From: Candidatus Woesearchaeota archaeon CG08_land_8_20_14_0_20_47_9
GTDB taxonomy: Archaea; Nanobdellota; Nanobdellia; Woesearchaeales; CG1-02-47-18
Length of the DNA: 15,469 nt
Direction: 5' to 3'
NCBI GenBank assembly: GCA_002763335.1
Contig: PEYS01000190.1
Location: 1 to 15,469, forward strand
Of this stretch, positions 6,801 through 15,360 are shown in pieces. The notes beneath the pieces were generated by a model that worked only from the letters and a program-made list of their open reading frames with translations, was not told where the DNA came from and made no database searches. How positions within the stretch are numbered: the stretch's first letter is position 1; each line of letters opens with the position of its first letter. A program made the translations under genes and the position numbers.

Positions 6801-6875
6801 AGGCCTGAGGGGGCATCTAACGCTATGTTTGAGAGCTGGCTGGATGTAACCTCAAAGCTGAGGGTGGTTAGATAA
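3819..6875 (+). CDS. Large Cys-rich secreted surface protein
   Basis: The ATG at 3819 gives a 1018-residue protein with a clear signal peptide, MVSGRLTLHALVVLIVCLMI and on to FVHSA (cleavage about residue 28). An in-frame TTG at 3759 lies inside a hairpin repeat and would bury the signal, so it is rejected. The mature N-terminus is extremely Cys-rich (11 cysteines within about 65 residues), followed by DKDGDG (119-124), a likely calcium site, and CDPDDYNPCDPC. Further Cys-rich modules run to about 700. A C-terminal region starting near DHFCDNGNWTTRSR (about 732) has fewer cysteines, an amphipathic stretch FLSRIFAWMRDMIMDVLRI (about 887-905) and no membrane anchor. Similar NGNWTTR-containing tails are, to my knowledge, recurrent in DPANN surface proteins. 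It is probably held outside the cell by disulfides and by partners from the next genes. No enzymatic motif was seen. The next gene starts 11 bases after the stop. Confidence 0.8.
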   Translation: MVSGRLTLHALVVLIVCLMIFPGFVHSANWGGSWGNKCCTWAMDHCKECSPYEGHYDRCLFYYTCDPNGKIHKIYRNRCRVGCFFKTKCFGLCWDEWYHDCGAISEDMKYGFDRGLVEDKDGDGYEVPTSTDMKMKPRQCDPDDYNPCDPCVTENARVACKEFCDGVNKIWKDGKLVDGKEWCSENSASVESKCGFTPTAPAVQPPVGGTGLPDLPCCKKCRTAKIKDGEAPDISDLKTECRDLPSCDEQGLKEGTECAYNSVCGPYTGGWEGSFNGYTYNTPWSFCNVCKECVNKGTEAAPNYKCDYYDADADKGWLAPEGYEGPTCPEEGEDGGSGNALCTFCHAGPYCTRKGKTHELCVAEGGCVNHYGQYGDDEQYVGVCARCTKYADKPEVGGHGFAVIETNFYFGDDAEECNNDCTYCLNGECKDVPKGKSTIDVIGFSEHWDDECPDGGVCDAEGEAGKCVSADDSEDICTDVFNADWTGTYCCGDDIYNPADKKNKDKPNEGHEYYNDPAAGATGGCWDGNTVLTGEFIPSKLHESMLTDERRNQDVVNYKGQFHGCAVEKSLYIPENDESLKLVDSFTEQPLITNHKYCEYMVDNQLFCSYTEEWLPREGKDRSTLKQIGWQNESAQQAECCAPDECWSGSECLHNQAKLPDEASVHKQWRCIDGEWRNYAELKYSWDQALWGFCPKTSQCLINPAGNADNNDKPEAYFSDKPPQCIADGTYILDHFCDNGNWTTRSRVIALQLISLAEQQGASDYTVFCDSYQRVLNNYQYLVKGVYAEDYLQDRCTINNVDVPCVNNFCVVKFGSSVVFGVSLNQDIDARPHSFLDMLGLESCPVGRLAPCDSTSRVWYDPELRLVFHSDSAISLKQIGREQLRQGFLSRIFAWMRDMIMDVLRIGPVSEIGASEDYQFIDKTRGFRSLYIDNAGSRNIQGFTENLYDESSQSLKEYMTIRYTGFTTDICSLANARRQNSCYEDMGRQYVVASRPEGASNAMFESWLDVTSKLRVVR

Positions 6876-6886
6876 AACCTGTTAAG

Positions 6887-8170
6887 ATGAAACAAAGAAA
6901 GGGGCAGATTGCTGTATTTCTGATTATCGGGCTTTTACTCTTAGCTGTCATTGCTGCAGTTATCTACTCTGCTAGAAAGCAGCCTGTAGGGAGCAAGCAT
7001 GACAGCGAGTTGTTAAAGCCCATAAAGAGTTACATAACATCCTGCCTTGAGAAGAACGCTGATGAGGCATTAAGCCTTGCAGGAAGCCAGGGAGGGGTTA
7101 TATACAAGAGCCAGGGAGGCATAGTAAAGGACTATGAGCAGGCAACAACAGAGTCTATAGCATCTACATCATCTACAGCAAGGAGGGTGTCTGATGAGGG
7201 CGCATTCTACCTCACCTACAACAACCACATAGTGCCTTATGCAATAATGAGGCCGAGGTTTGATATAGGCACAATCTACTACGCAAGCACCCCCGATTAC
7301 CCGTGGAAGACATTCCCATATACTGCATGCGCCCCTGCTGCCTGCGATCATAGTAAGGAGTCAATGAAGGCATACCTCGGCACAGTGTCCATGCCTCTGC
7401 TTAGAAAGTCTGAAGGAGTGCAGTCCATAGAGGCAGGGATTGAGGCCTATATTGAGGCTAAGATGCCTGAGTGCAACCTGGCGGTATTTAAAGAGAGGTT
7501 TGATTTTGAGGCGGGAACACCCAATGCAACTGTTGTTGTAGCCCAGAACGATATCTCGATACGCCTTAAGTGGCCCATTGATGTGAGGAGCAGGGATGGC
7601 AATGCCTATCACCTGGAGGATTTTAGTGCACAGTCAATGGTCAGGCTTAAGCGCCTATACGAGCTTGCAAAGTCAATAGCAAGGGCTGATACAGGCATAG
7701 CAGACTTTGATGTGAGAACTGTAGAGACAAGCGACAGCATTGGTGTTAAACTGGTGAGGGACCTATTCAAGGCAGGTGATGCAGCAAATGGCGATGACGT
7801 AATTGTGCTGACTGACAGGCTCTCTGTAATTGGCGGAAGGCCCTACAGCCTAGTTATCGCCCGCCAGAACAGGCCCCCTGCACTGCGCTACATAGATGCA
7901 AACCCGGAGGTAAATCTCTGGGGTATGATAACAAGGGATGCTGTAAACCCGAATATCAGGGGGAGTAAGCCACTAGCCTATGACCCTGATGAGGACGAGC
8001 TCACACTCTCCTTCATAGTGAACCCGGGCGGGCAAGCTGCCCTGATGCCTGAGGAGGGCATAAAGGCAGAGACACGCTTTATATATCAGGACAACATAAT
8101 TGTCAGGGTTAAGGCTGATGACAGCTCGCTTGCTGATTATCAGGATGTGGCTGTGTATGTGAATATATAG
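6887..8170 (+). CDS. Pilin-like, membrane-anchored extracellular protein
   Basis: The protein has 427 residues. The N-terminus MKQRKGQIAVFLIIGLLLLAV has a short basic leader, Gly6-Gln7 and a hydrophobic segment to about 26. This resembles archaeal class III (pilin/archaellin) signals cut before the Gln by a prepilin peptidase; uncut, it would be a simple anchor. The extracellular part has a conserved-looking region, SYITSCLEKNADEALSLAG (about 46-64) followed by a GG motif. Later come CAPAAC (147-152), a long stretch MPECNLAVF onwards (about 200) and a C-terminal Ig/cadherin-like module with AYDPDEDELTLSF (about 363-375). I recall similar proteins as widespread DPANN hypotheticals. It lies 11 bases after the previous gene and is probably cotranscribed. 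It may be the membrane or fibre component of the surface assembly; no pilus ATPase or platform gene is in the window. Confidence 0.75.
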   Translation: MKQRKGQIAVFLIIGLLLLAVIAAVIYSARKQPVGSKHDSELLKPIKSYITSCLEKNADEALSLAGSQGGVIYKSQGGIVKDYEQATTESIASTSSTARRVSDEGAFYLTYNNHIVPYAIMRPRFDIGTIYYASTPDYPWKTFPYTACAPAACDHSKESMKAYLGTVSMPLLRKSEGVQSIEAGIEAYIEAKMPECNLAVFKERFDFEAGTPNATVVVAQNDISIRLKWPIDVRSRDGNAYHLEDFSAQSMVRLKRLYELAKSIARADTGIADFDVRTVETSDSIGVKLVRDLFKAGDAANGDDVIVLTDRLSVIGGRPYSLVIARQNRPPALRYIDANPEVNLWGMITRDAVNPNIRGSKPLAYDPDEDELTLSFIVNPGGQAALMPEEGIKAETRFIYQDNIIVRVKADDSSLADYQDVAVYVNI

Positions 8171-8175
8171 TAGCA

Positions 8176-8184
8176 TTTAAATAT
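8176..8184 (+). promoter_or_regulatory. Possible internal promoter
   Basis: TTTAAATAT in the 88-base gap before the next start is a TATA-like string. It predicts initiation near 8203-8207 and a leader of about 50 bases, so the last two genes may also be expressed separately. Confidence 0.35.
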
Positions 8185-8258
8185 TAGAGGTCAATAAAAG
8201 GGTGCGTGTTTAGTTGCTGCAGGCTTGCAAAAAAAGAGCGTGTAAAGAGCGGTGTAAG

Positions 8259-11200
8259 ATGGTAAGGAAGCTATTGGTGTTAGGGATTCTCCCGCTTATA
8301 ACGCTTATAATCTTCTCATCATTTGTCTCTGCTGAGCGTGGCTGCTGCATAAACCCGAATGCAGATGTGAGGATCTGCACTGCTGAAAAGATTGACTCTG
8401 CTGATTGCTGTCCAAGTCCGCTAGAGGATTATGCGGGGTATTATTCTCAGACAGGCCCTATTGACCCATCTGACTGCCTTGTCAACTACTTCAGGGCTAA
8501 CCTAGACTGCAGCATGGTTGACGAATGCAGGGTTGGGTGCTGCTGCCCTGATGCAGTGCTCTCCTACAAGGCTGCCTGCGTTCCTCCAAGACAGTTTGCT
8601 GAGATTACAGAGGATGTAGTTGATTGTCCTGACCTATGTGAGGGTCTAGGAGAGCCACCCCCTGGGGGGGAGTGCGACAAGAGACCTTCATCAGTTGAGG
8701 TTGTACCTACTAAGGGCGAGCGCGAGTTAAAAGTCACATGGGCAGATGAGTGCGGCGCAGACTCAGTTGATGTTTACAGATGCTCTGGCTATGGCTGTAC
8801 TGACTTTGCCCAGCTCTCTACAACAGTTCTGCCAGGGTACACTGATACCTCAGTCTACTTTGATGATGGCGGGAACAGCGGCAAATACACCTACAGGATT
8901 GTTGCTCACTATGAAAATGATGAGGGGGAGTACGCAGCTACTGCAAGAGGCTCCCTAGGCAACCTGGAGTGCTGGAAGCGCTACGATGAGAGGAAGTTCT
9001 GCATATTTGAGTCATTCTATGCGCAGGAGCCTATAAAGTCTTACCTTGACGAGCAGGGCGTGGAGCAGGGCAGTGTAGAGCTTCACACAAGGTTTGCAGG
9101 CAACTTTAACCATGGGTTCCACTGCAACAGCATGAACCAGCTTGTTTTTGAAAAGGCGTGCGGTCCAGGTAAGATATGCGCTGTTTCAGGAAGTCAGGTG
9201 CAGTGCCTGGTTGAGAGTGACTGCAGTACAAGCAGGCCCTTTGGGCTGTACAGCGAGCTAACAGCTTGCGAGAGTGGTAATTACTGCTTTTACGATAAGT
9301 CGAAAACAACGGTTAATGAGTGCTATGACTGCATGCCTGAGATGAGCTGCTATGACTACAAGTCAGAGGGTGCATGCTCGGGAGATAACTGCAGGGTAGG
9401 CAACTGCGAGTGGAGAGCTACCAGTGAAGAGATTGGCGTGGGGGTTTGTGTTGACCTTGAGAAGGACAACTGCAGGTGGTGCACTGAGAAGGGGACAGCA
9501 GGAATGAATAATCTCGACGTATTTAACCTGATTTTTGATGCCTGCACAGAACAGAAGAGCAATGCCTTGTCAGTAGAGGGTTATACATGTGATGTTGACC
9601 TGAGCTGCGTATATGCCACCTGTATGGACTACGGTGATACAACCGCCTGTAACAAGAATGGATACATAGAGTTAGACGAAGATACTAATGAGATTACTGT
9701 AAAGAGCGATGACCATTGCGGCATAAATGTATGCAAGTGGTTTCACGCCCTTGGCTGTCACAAGGATGCTGATGGTGACCGCAGACCTGACTGCAGTGAT
9801 GAAGCTACTGCTGATGCCTGCGAAGAGGACTACTTCCCCCCAGAAACAACCTTGTTTATACATTCCACAGCTCGTATTAACGATATTATGAGGATAATAA
9901 TAACTGATAAGCAGAGCGTAGAGGATGCAAATGCAGATATTTCGCAGCTCCCGAATTCAGAGGATTACACCACATACATGTGCGCCTATCAGGACGAGGA
10001 CCTGTGCGGCCCAGCAAAGGATTTTGACTTCTCAACCTCAGAGCGCGAGCTTGCAATCATCGACCTTATTGAACAGGAACTGCTCAGGGTAGGTGACAAC
10101 ACGCTCAGGTATTACACTGAGGATCCTGCTCAGAACCTTGAGGTTGTAAAGGTAAAGGACATAACCATTGCTGTGGATCACCCCCTGGTATTCATCTCCT
10201 CGCCCCGTGACGGTAAGGTTATTGGAGACACATCTGTTGAGGTAAAGGGGGTTGTTCAGGACATTGCTGAAATCACATCTGCAAGGATTATAGTTAACGG
10301 TGTTGAGAGCCCGCTCTCAGTCTCAGAGGGCAGCTTTTCAACTACTGTAACCCTAAACGAAGGTCTAAACACACTCTATGTTGAGGCTACGAATGAGTAT
10401 GGCGAGGTTGGAAGGAGCTTCCCCTCAACAACAGTCATTGTTGACATGATTCCTCCTAATTATAGCTATATAGAACCACCGAATGGCTATGTCGGCCCTG
10501 GTGTTGCTATGATCAACGTCGCAGTGTATGATAAGGGTGGCGCAGGGGTTGACCTGGAGGCCTCGGAGATACTGCTATATAATGACCTGGGCAGCAGCAT
10601 ATCAGGGTCCTATGACTACAATTCTGAGAGCCAGAAGATCTACTTTGCCCTGGATTCAGTGCTAGCTGACGGCACATATCAAATAGTGATAAAATTAGTA
10701 GATACAGTAGGAAACGGTGCTGAGTACACGTCTGGGTTCTCAGTGAGGCAGGGGGTGCCCCTTATAGTTATAGACAGGCCCAGGAATGGCTACGCTACCT
10801 CTGATTCACATCTGTTGATAAAGGGGCATATTGATGATAGGTCAGTAGAGTCAGCCACATTGGTTTTTAATAGTGAGGAGGAAGAGATTGATGTTGCGAA
10901 TGGAATCTTCACAGCTACAAAAACCATGGCTGAGGGAACTAACACCCTGCTTGTTAAGGCGGAAAATGAAATCGGTGAGGGAAGCTCAGGGCTTTTTACA
11001 GTTGAGCTCGACACTACCGCCCCAGACCCGCCAGTGATAACCTACCCTACGGATGGCGCATCATTTAACACCAACATCATCAGTGTTAAGGGCATAAGCG
11101 AGCCTGATGCAACGCTCGAGTTGTTTATCAATGAGGTCTCGCAGGGCAGATTCACTGCAAATAATGCAGGCTCCTTCACGTACTACAATGCTCAATTATA

Positions 11201-12164
11201 CCTTGGAAGCAATACTATTTACGTAAAGGCGTATGATGCTACAGGTAATAGCGCTGATTCAGTAGCAGTCACAGTTACCCTGAACACAGATCATCCTGTT
11301 GTTGTAATAACCGCTCCGAAGCAGAACAGCTATCATAGGGAGGGGATACTAGTTAAAGGCATTGCTGAGGATTCTGATGAAGGGATAGATTCAGTTAGCA
11401 TTTACGTGAACGGGCAGACCAACCCTGTCCTGGAGCAAGTTGTGGTAAGCAATTCTGAATTTAGCTATTCAATCCCAGGCCATATGCTCCAGGAGGAGAA
11501 CGAGATATATGCCTCTGCAACAGACAGCGCAGGCAATATCGGCAAGAGTAGCGAGGTAACAGCCTACCTTGATGATGAGGCGCCTTACGCCCTTGTAGAC
11601 CCTGCTGACGGGGCTGTTAGGCGTGAGGTGGACATTGTAACTGCTAGCATTGATGATCATGGTGTGGGTGGAGATATAGAGAAATCAACACTTGCCTTGT
11701 TTAAGGGTGATGTTGAGGTTTCTGGAGAGGTTTATAACAATGATAACACCCTGTTTTTTACGCCTGAGTCAGAGCTCGGTGATGGAGGGTATGAGGTGCG
11801 TGTTACTGCCATCGACCTCCTCGATAATGAGAAGCAATGGGTATCCCACTTCACCCTGGATCAGAAGGCCCCTCTCATTACCATAGACTTCCCGCCCAAC
11901 GGCTTAAGGACCGGGGCCAGCGAGATAACTGTTAGGGGTCGTGTTGATGATACCAGCATAGATGGTGTTGAGGTAGTGGTGAATGATGTAAGCGAGGAGG
12001 TAACCACAGACCTAGGCAGATTTGAGCTGCAGACAGAGCTTGTTACAGGGGATAACAAGATCTTAGCCAGGGCAACTGACAGCCTGGGTAATGAGGGGGG
12101 TTCAGGTATAGTACATGCATTCCTTGACAGAGAAGGGCCTGTTGCCACCATAACAATAGAGTAA
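8259..12164 (+). CDS. Secreted Cys-rich, Fn3 and Ig-like repeat protein
   Basis: The ATG at 8259 gives 1301 residues with signal peptide MVRKLLVLGILPLITLIIFS and a VSA cleavage site (about 25). The upstream in-frame TTG at 8214 would add a Cys/Lys-rich leader before the signal and is rejected; GGTG lies 4 bases before 8259. Domains in order are a Cys-rich N-terminus (26-140), a fibronectin III-like module (about 141-225) and a second Cys-rich region to about 530. From about 639 come seven Ig-like modules of two types: five with PxDG...VKG...GxN resembling glucodextranase B/Ig-like folds, and two with L-DG-Y...D-GN, at about 730-830 and 1106-1200. The order is A-B-A-A-A-B-A. The protein stops after GPVATITIE, which looks like the first strand of an eighth module. 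It has no membrane anchor. It is likely an extended stalk or adhesin held by the membrane proteins encoded on either side. Confidence 0.8.
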   Translation: MVRKLLVLGILPLITLIIFSSFVSAERGCCINPNADVRICTAEKIDSADCCPSPLEDYAGYYSQTGPIDPSDCLVNYFRANLDCSMVDECRVGCCCPDAVLSYKAACVPPRQFAEITEDVVDCPDLCEGLGEPPPGGECDKRPSSVEVVPTKGERELKVTWADECGADSVDVYRCSGYGCTDFAQLSTTVLPGYTDTSVYFDDGGNSGKYTYRIVAHYENDEGEYAATARGSLGNLECWKRYDERKFCIFESFYAQEPIKSYLDEQGVEQGSVELHTRFAGNFNHGFHCNSMNQLVFEKACGPGKICAVSGSQVQCLVESDCSTSRPFGLYSELTACESGNYCFYDKSKTTVNECYDCMPEMSCYDYKSEGACSGDNCRVGNCEWRATSEEIGVGVCVDLEKDNCRWCTEKGTAGMNNLDVFNLIFDACTEQKSNALSVEGYTCDVDLSCVYATCMDYGDTTACNKNGYIELDEDTNEITVKSDDHCGINVCKWFHALGCHKDADGDRRPDCSDEATADACEEDYFPPETTLFIHSTARINDIMRIIITDKQSVEDANADISQLPNSEDYTTYMCAYQDEDLCGPAKDFDFSTSERELAIIDLIEQELLRVGDNTLRYYTEDPAQNLEVVKVKDITIAVDHPLVFISSPRDGKVIGDTSVEVKGVVQDIAEITSARIIVNGVESPLSVSEGSFSTTVTLNEGLNTLYVEATNEYGEVGRSFPSTTVIVDMIPPNYSYIEPPNGYVGPGVAMINVAVYDKGGAGVDLEASEILLYNDLGSSISGSYDYNSESQKIYFALDSVLADGTYQIVIKLVDTVGNGAEYTSGFSVRQGVPLIVIDRPRNGYATSDSHLLIKGHIDDRSVESATLVFNSEEEEIDVANGIFTATKTMAEGTNTLLVKAENEIGEGSSGLFTVELDTTAPDPPVITYPTDGASFNTNIISVKGISEPDATLELFINEVSQGRFTANNAGSFTYYNAQLYLGSNTIYVKAYDATGNSADSVAVTVTLNTDHPVVVITAPKQNSYHREGILVKGIAEDSDEGIDSVSIYVNGQTNPVLEQVVVSNSEFSYSIPGHMLQEENEIYASATDSAGNIGKSSEVTAYLDDEAPYALVDPADGAVRREVDIVTASIDDHGVGGDIEKSTLALFKGDVEVSGEVYNNDNTLFFTPESELGDGGYEVRVTAIDLLDNEKQWVSHFTLDQKAPLITIDFPPNGLRTGASEITVRGRVDDTSIDGVEVVVNDVSEEVTTDLGRFELQTELVTGDNKILARATDSLGNEGGSGIVHAFLDREGPVATITIE

Positions 12165-12183
12165 TCAAATAGAATGATGGTTT

Positions 12184-15100
12184 ATGATGAAGGATAAAGG
12201 CGCGATGAATGAATGGGTTAGGCTTGGTTTAGTGTTCCTAATCATTGTGGCGTTTTCAGCCTCTCTATGCTCTGCAACAACAGTTAAAAAGCGCGACCCA
12301 GTAATAAGGCTTGATTATGGAGAGCCTGTTTCTATACCAGAAGGCGCAGCGAACCTTACTTTAGGAGGTAATCTTATACCAATCTCACTTATATCAAAAG
12401 AAGACGACAGAATATTCAGGTACAAACCTGATTCACTCCTTGAGGACGGCGACTATCTTTTTACAGTGACTGCAACAGACCGTTACGGCAACAACAACAC
12501 CCAGACAAAGGAATTTACAGTGCTAGTGCCAGAGCTTGATATTGTGATTATAAAACCAAAGCTTGGCTTTACCTCAGAGAGGGAGTTTGACCTTGAGATA
12601 TCAACAGACCGGCAGGCAAGCTGCAAGTACAGTTTTGATCCCTCGCTGCCATTTGATAGTCCGGCGCAGGTAGAGCTTGTAACAGATGATGGTCTTTTGC
12701 ATTCAAGGCCTGATTTCAATAACCTTGGCGAGGTTTATGTAAAGTGCATGGATGTCTATGAGGAGATTACATCAAGATCCTTCGCCATAACATTTGATGA
12801 CACCGCCCCTTCAATAACTGTCTCAGCAGCAGATGTAAGCACGCTGCCTCTTGAGACAGTGCTTGTTGCAGAGGCGAGTGAGCCCGTCATATGCCGCTAT
12901 TCAAAGAACCCTGAGCTTGACTACAGGTTTATGGAGGGCAAGTTTGATGGCTACAGGCGCTTTGACATCACTGCGTACAAGGAGCATAATGAGCGGCTTC
13001 TTGTTCCGCCTGAGATTGCTGACCACTCCATAAACACCTTCTACGTCATATGCGAGGACAGGGGAGGCCTGTACTCTTCTCGAGCCAGTGTCAGCTTTAA
13101 TGTCGATTCAACAGCGATCCCTACAGCCACGCTTAACAAGCCTAAGGGCTTTGTTGAGAGCCCTGTTGAGTTTGACATAACCACAAACAAGCCTGCAAGA
13201 TGCCTTGTGTCAATGGGGGCTGCTATGAGTGGGCCGACACAGCTTGACAGCGGGTTTTCAATGCGCCATACAGCCTCTATAGAGCTAGGGCACGGGGCGT
13301 ATACCTACTATGGGCAGTGCACATTCCAGAGCGAGGGCCAGCAGGACGTCTTCCCCATACCCTTCGTAATAGATACCACGCCTCCAAGCAGGGTTGTGCT
13401 TAATGACTCCAATCCAAAAGCCCAGGATCCTGAGGTAACGTATGACGGGACAAAGCTCTTCTGCAGGTTCTATGCAGATGATCCTGAGTCAGGCATTGAC
13501 ATCTACCAGTATTCAATACACGATTCAAATGGCAGCAAGCTTCTCGGTAATACAACAGTAGCAGATGACAGCGAGTGGGTTACTGGGCTGAAGCTGGCAG
13601 AGGGTCATAAGTACTACTTCAAGGCAAGGGCGAGGAACAGGGCAGGCCTCTGGGGAGAAGAAGGCATTAGCGATGGCATAACAGTACGGCCTGAGCTTGT
13701 GCCGAGTGCCTGCAGCAACACCCTTAAGGATGGGGATGAGACTGATGTTGACTGCGGAGGCAAATGCTCTGGCTGCGATGCTGGGCGCTCCTGTAAGGAG
13801 AACACTGACTGCATAAGCGGTTATTGCGAAGACAGCATCTGCAAGGAGCCAAGCTGCAGTGACGGGGTTAAGAACCAGGATGAGACAGACTCTGATTGCG
13901 GCGGCAAATGCTCTGAATGCGGGGAAGGCAAGTCCTGCGAGACAGATGATGACTGCCAGCAGGGCCTGAGCTGCTCCTCGTATGAATGCAAGCGCGAAAA
14001 CAAGTGCGAGAATGGCAGATGGGATGAGGAGGTTGAATCTGACATTGACTGCGGAGGCCTGTGCGCTGAGGAGGGCAAGCCCTGTGAGCTGGACATGATG
14101 TGCCTTAAAGACACTGACTGCGCATCAGGCAACTGCGATGACGGCATCTGCAAGGAGGGTGACAGGGATAAGGATGGGATCCTTGACATTGAGGACAACT
14201 GTCCTGGAATCAGTAACCCTGAGCAGGCTGACCTGGATAGTGATGGAAGGGGTGATGCCTGCGATGATGACGCAGATGGTGACGGCATGGATGATGTCTG
14301 GGAGACTGAACATGGCCTTGACCCGGGCCTTAATGACTCCCATGACGATAAGGATGGTGATGGCCTGACAAACATCGAGGAGTTTGACCTGGGCACAGAC
14401 CCGGGCATCAAGGATACTGATGGCGACGGGTACAATGACAGGCGCGAGGTTGATGCAGGCACTGATCCCTTAGACCCTGAGGATAAGCCGAGCTCAGGTG
14501 TATGGTCAATACTCAAATGGGTCCTCATAATTATCATCGTTGTAATACTTATAATGTTCGGGCTTCAGTACTATGAGGCGTCTAAGAAGAAGCGCCCAGG
14601 GCTGATAGCCCCGCCAGCAAGGCCAGCAAGCAAAACAGCAGGCACAGCGGGTGCAGGAGGCGCACTGCCCCTAAGAATGCCTGGAATGCCTGAGCCTGCA
14701 ATGCCTCCTGGCAAACCTGCACCTGCTCAGGGGGCAGAGAATGAGAAGCTCAGGCTGCTCTATAAGAGGATGCGTGATAAGAAGATGCAGCAGAAACGCT
14801 TTGAGCGTGAGAAGCTCTTTGATGTCTTCAGCTCCGGAGAAACAATGCCCCTTAAGAAGGGTGCTGCAGGGCCTGAGAAGGCTGAGAAGGATAGGCTAGA
14901 TAGGCTAATGCCTGAGCCTGAAAAGACCCCGGTAACACTGCTCTCAGCAGAGGTTAAGAGCCCTGAGGAAAAAGGGGGTGAAAAAGGGGGTGAGAAGCAG
15001 TTAGGTAAGCCAGGCATGCAGGGGCAGGGGAGACAGGGGAAGAAGGCTGCCTCTGCATCAAAGACTCAGCCATCAAAAACAATGGCCAGAACCAAGGTCT

Positions 15101-15360
15101 CTGCAGGGAGCAGGGCATCTAGGGCATCATCAAGGGGGCCTATACCTATTATACAACACGGGCCTGCTGAAAAGCCTGAAAAACAGGAGCGAGGCAAGCA
15201 AGGCGATGATGTCTTCAGCAGGCTTAAGGCTGCTGCAGGACCTGCTGACAGGACTGTGTTTAAGAAGCTCAAGTCAGTCGCTACTAAGCCCTCTGCCAGA
15301 CCCAACCAGAGAGCAGGGAAGAATGCTGATGCAAAGGATAAACAGGCCAAAGGGAAGTAA
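12184..15360 (+). CDS. Type I membrane surface protein with Ig-like, Cys-rich and TSP3 modules and a long basic cytoplasmic tail
   Basis: The protein has 1058 residues; a start at 12205 (MNEWVRLGLVFLIIVAF) is equally possible. The signal peptide ends near SATT (about 32). Outside follow an Ig-like module (36-125) and three modules each with a paired cysteine pattern (CKYS at about 145, CRYS at about 237, CLVS at about 339). Next are an Fn3/Ig-like module (about 400-505) and three Cys-rich repeats of the type DGxxxxDETDxDCGGxC (510-657). An Asp-rich thrombospondin type 3 stretch with DKDGDGLT and DTDGDGYND (660-770) should bind calcium. One membrane span (about 776-797) leads to a cytoplasmic tail of about 260 residues rich in Lys, Pro, Ala and Gly. 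The tail has a charged helix (852-880, possible coiled coil) and repeated VF motifs (LFDVFSSG, DDVFSRLK, RTVFKKLK). It starts 20 bases after the previous stop; its own stop abuts a hairpin element. It probably links the outer assembly to the cell interior. Confidence 0.83.
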   Translation: MMKDKGAMNEWVRLGLVFLIIVAFSASLCSATTVKKRDPVIRLDYGEPVSIPEGAANLTLGGNLIPISLISKEDDRIFRYKPDSLLEDGDYLFTVTATDRYGNNNTQTKEFTVLVPELDIVIIKPKLGFTSEREFDLEISTDRQASCKYSFDPSLPFDSPAQVELVTDDGLLHSRPDFNNLGEVYVKCMDVYEEITSRSFAITFDDTAPSITVSAADVSTLPLETVLVAEASEPVICRYSKNPELDYRFMEGKFDGYRRFDITAYKEHNERLLVPPEIADHSINTFYVICEDRGGLYSSRASVSFNVDSTAIPTATLNKPKGFVESPVEFDITTNKPARCLVSMGAAMSGPTQLDSGFSMRHTASIELGHGAYTYYGQCTFQSEGQQDVFPIPFVIDTTPPSRVVLNDSNPKAQDPEVTYDGTKLFCRFYADDPESGIDIYQYSIHDSNGSKLLGNTTVADDSEWVTGLKLAEGHKYYFKARARNRAGLWGEEGISDGITVRPELVPSACSNTLKDGDETDVDCGGKCSGCDAGRSCKENTDCISGYCEDSICKEPSCSDGVKNQDETDSDCGGKCSECGEGKSCETDDDCQQGLSCSSYECKRENKCENGRWDEEVESDIDCGGLCAEEGKPCELDMMCLKDTDCASGNCDDGICKEGDRDKDGILDIEDNCPGISNPEQADLDSDGRGDACDDDADGDGMDDVWETEHGLDPGLNDSHDDKDGDGLTNIEEFDLGTDPGIKDTDGDGYNDRREVDAGTDPLDPEDKPSSGVWSILKWVLIIIIVVILIMFGLQYYEASKKKRPGLIAPPARPASKTAGTAGAGGALPLRMPGMPEPAMPPGKPAPAQGAENEKLRLLYKRMRDKKMQQKRFEREKLFDVFSSGETMPLKKGAAGPEKAEKDRLDRLMPEPEKTPVTLLSAEVKSPEEKGGEKGGEKQLGKPGMQGQGRQGKKAASASKTQPSKTMARTKVSAGSRASRASSRGPIPIIQHGPAEKPEKQERGKQGDDVFSRLKAAAGPADRTVFKKLKSVATKPSARPNQRAGKNADAKDKQAKGK

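Noticed and set aside
8214..8258. TTG start giving 15 extra residues on the Ig-repeat protein
   Set aside because: It puts a Cys/Lys-rich peptide ahead of a clear signal peptide. ATG 8259 has a GGTG just upstream.
13821..14537. Minus-strand open frame of 238 codons
   Set aside because: It is opposite the Cys-rich and TSP3 region of the last gene and is Ser/Pro-rich low complexity, as expected from the complement of Asp/Gly/Cys-rich codons.
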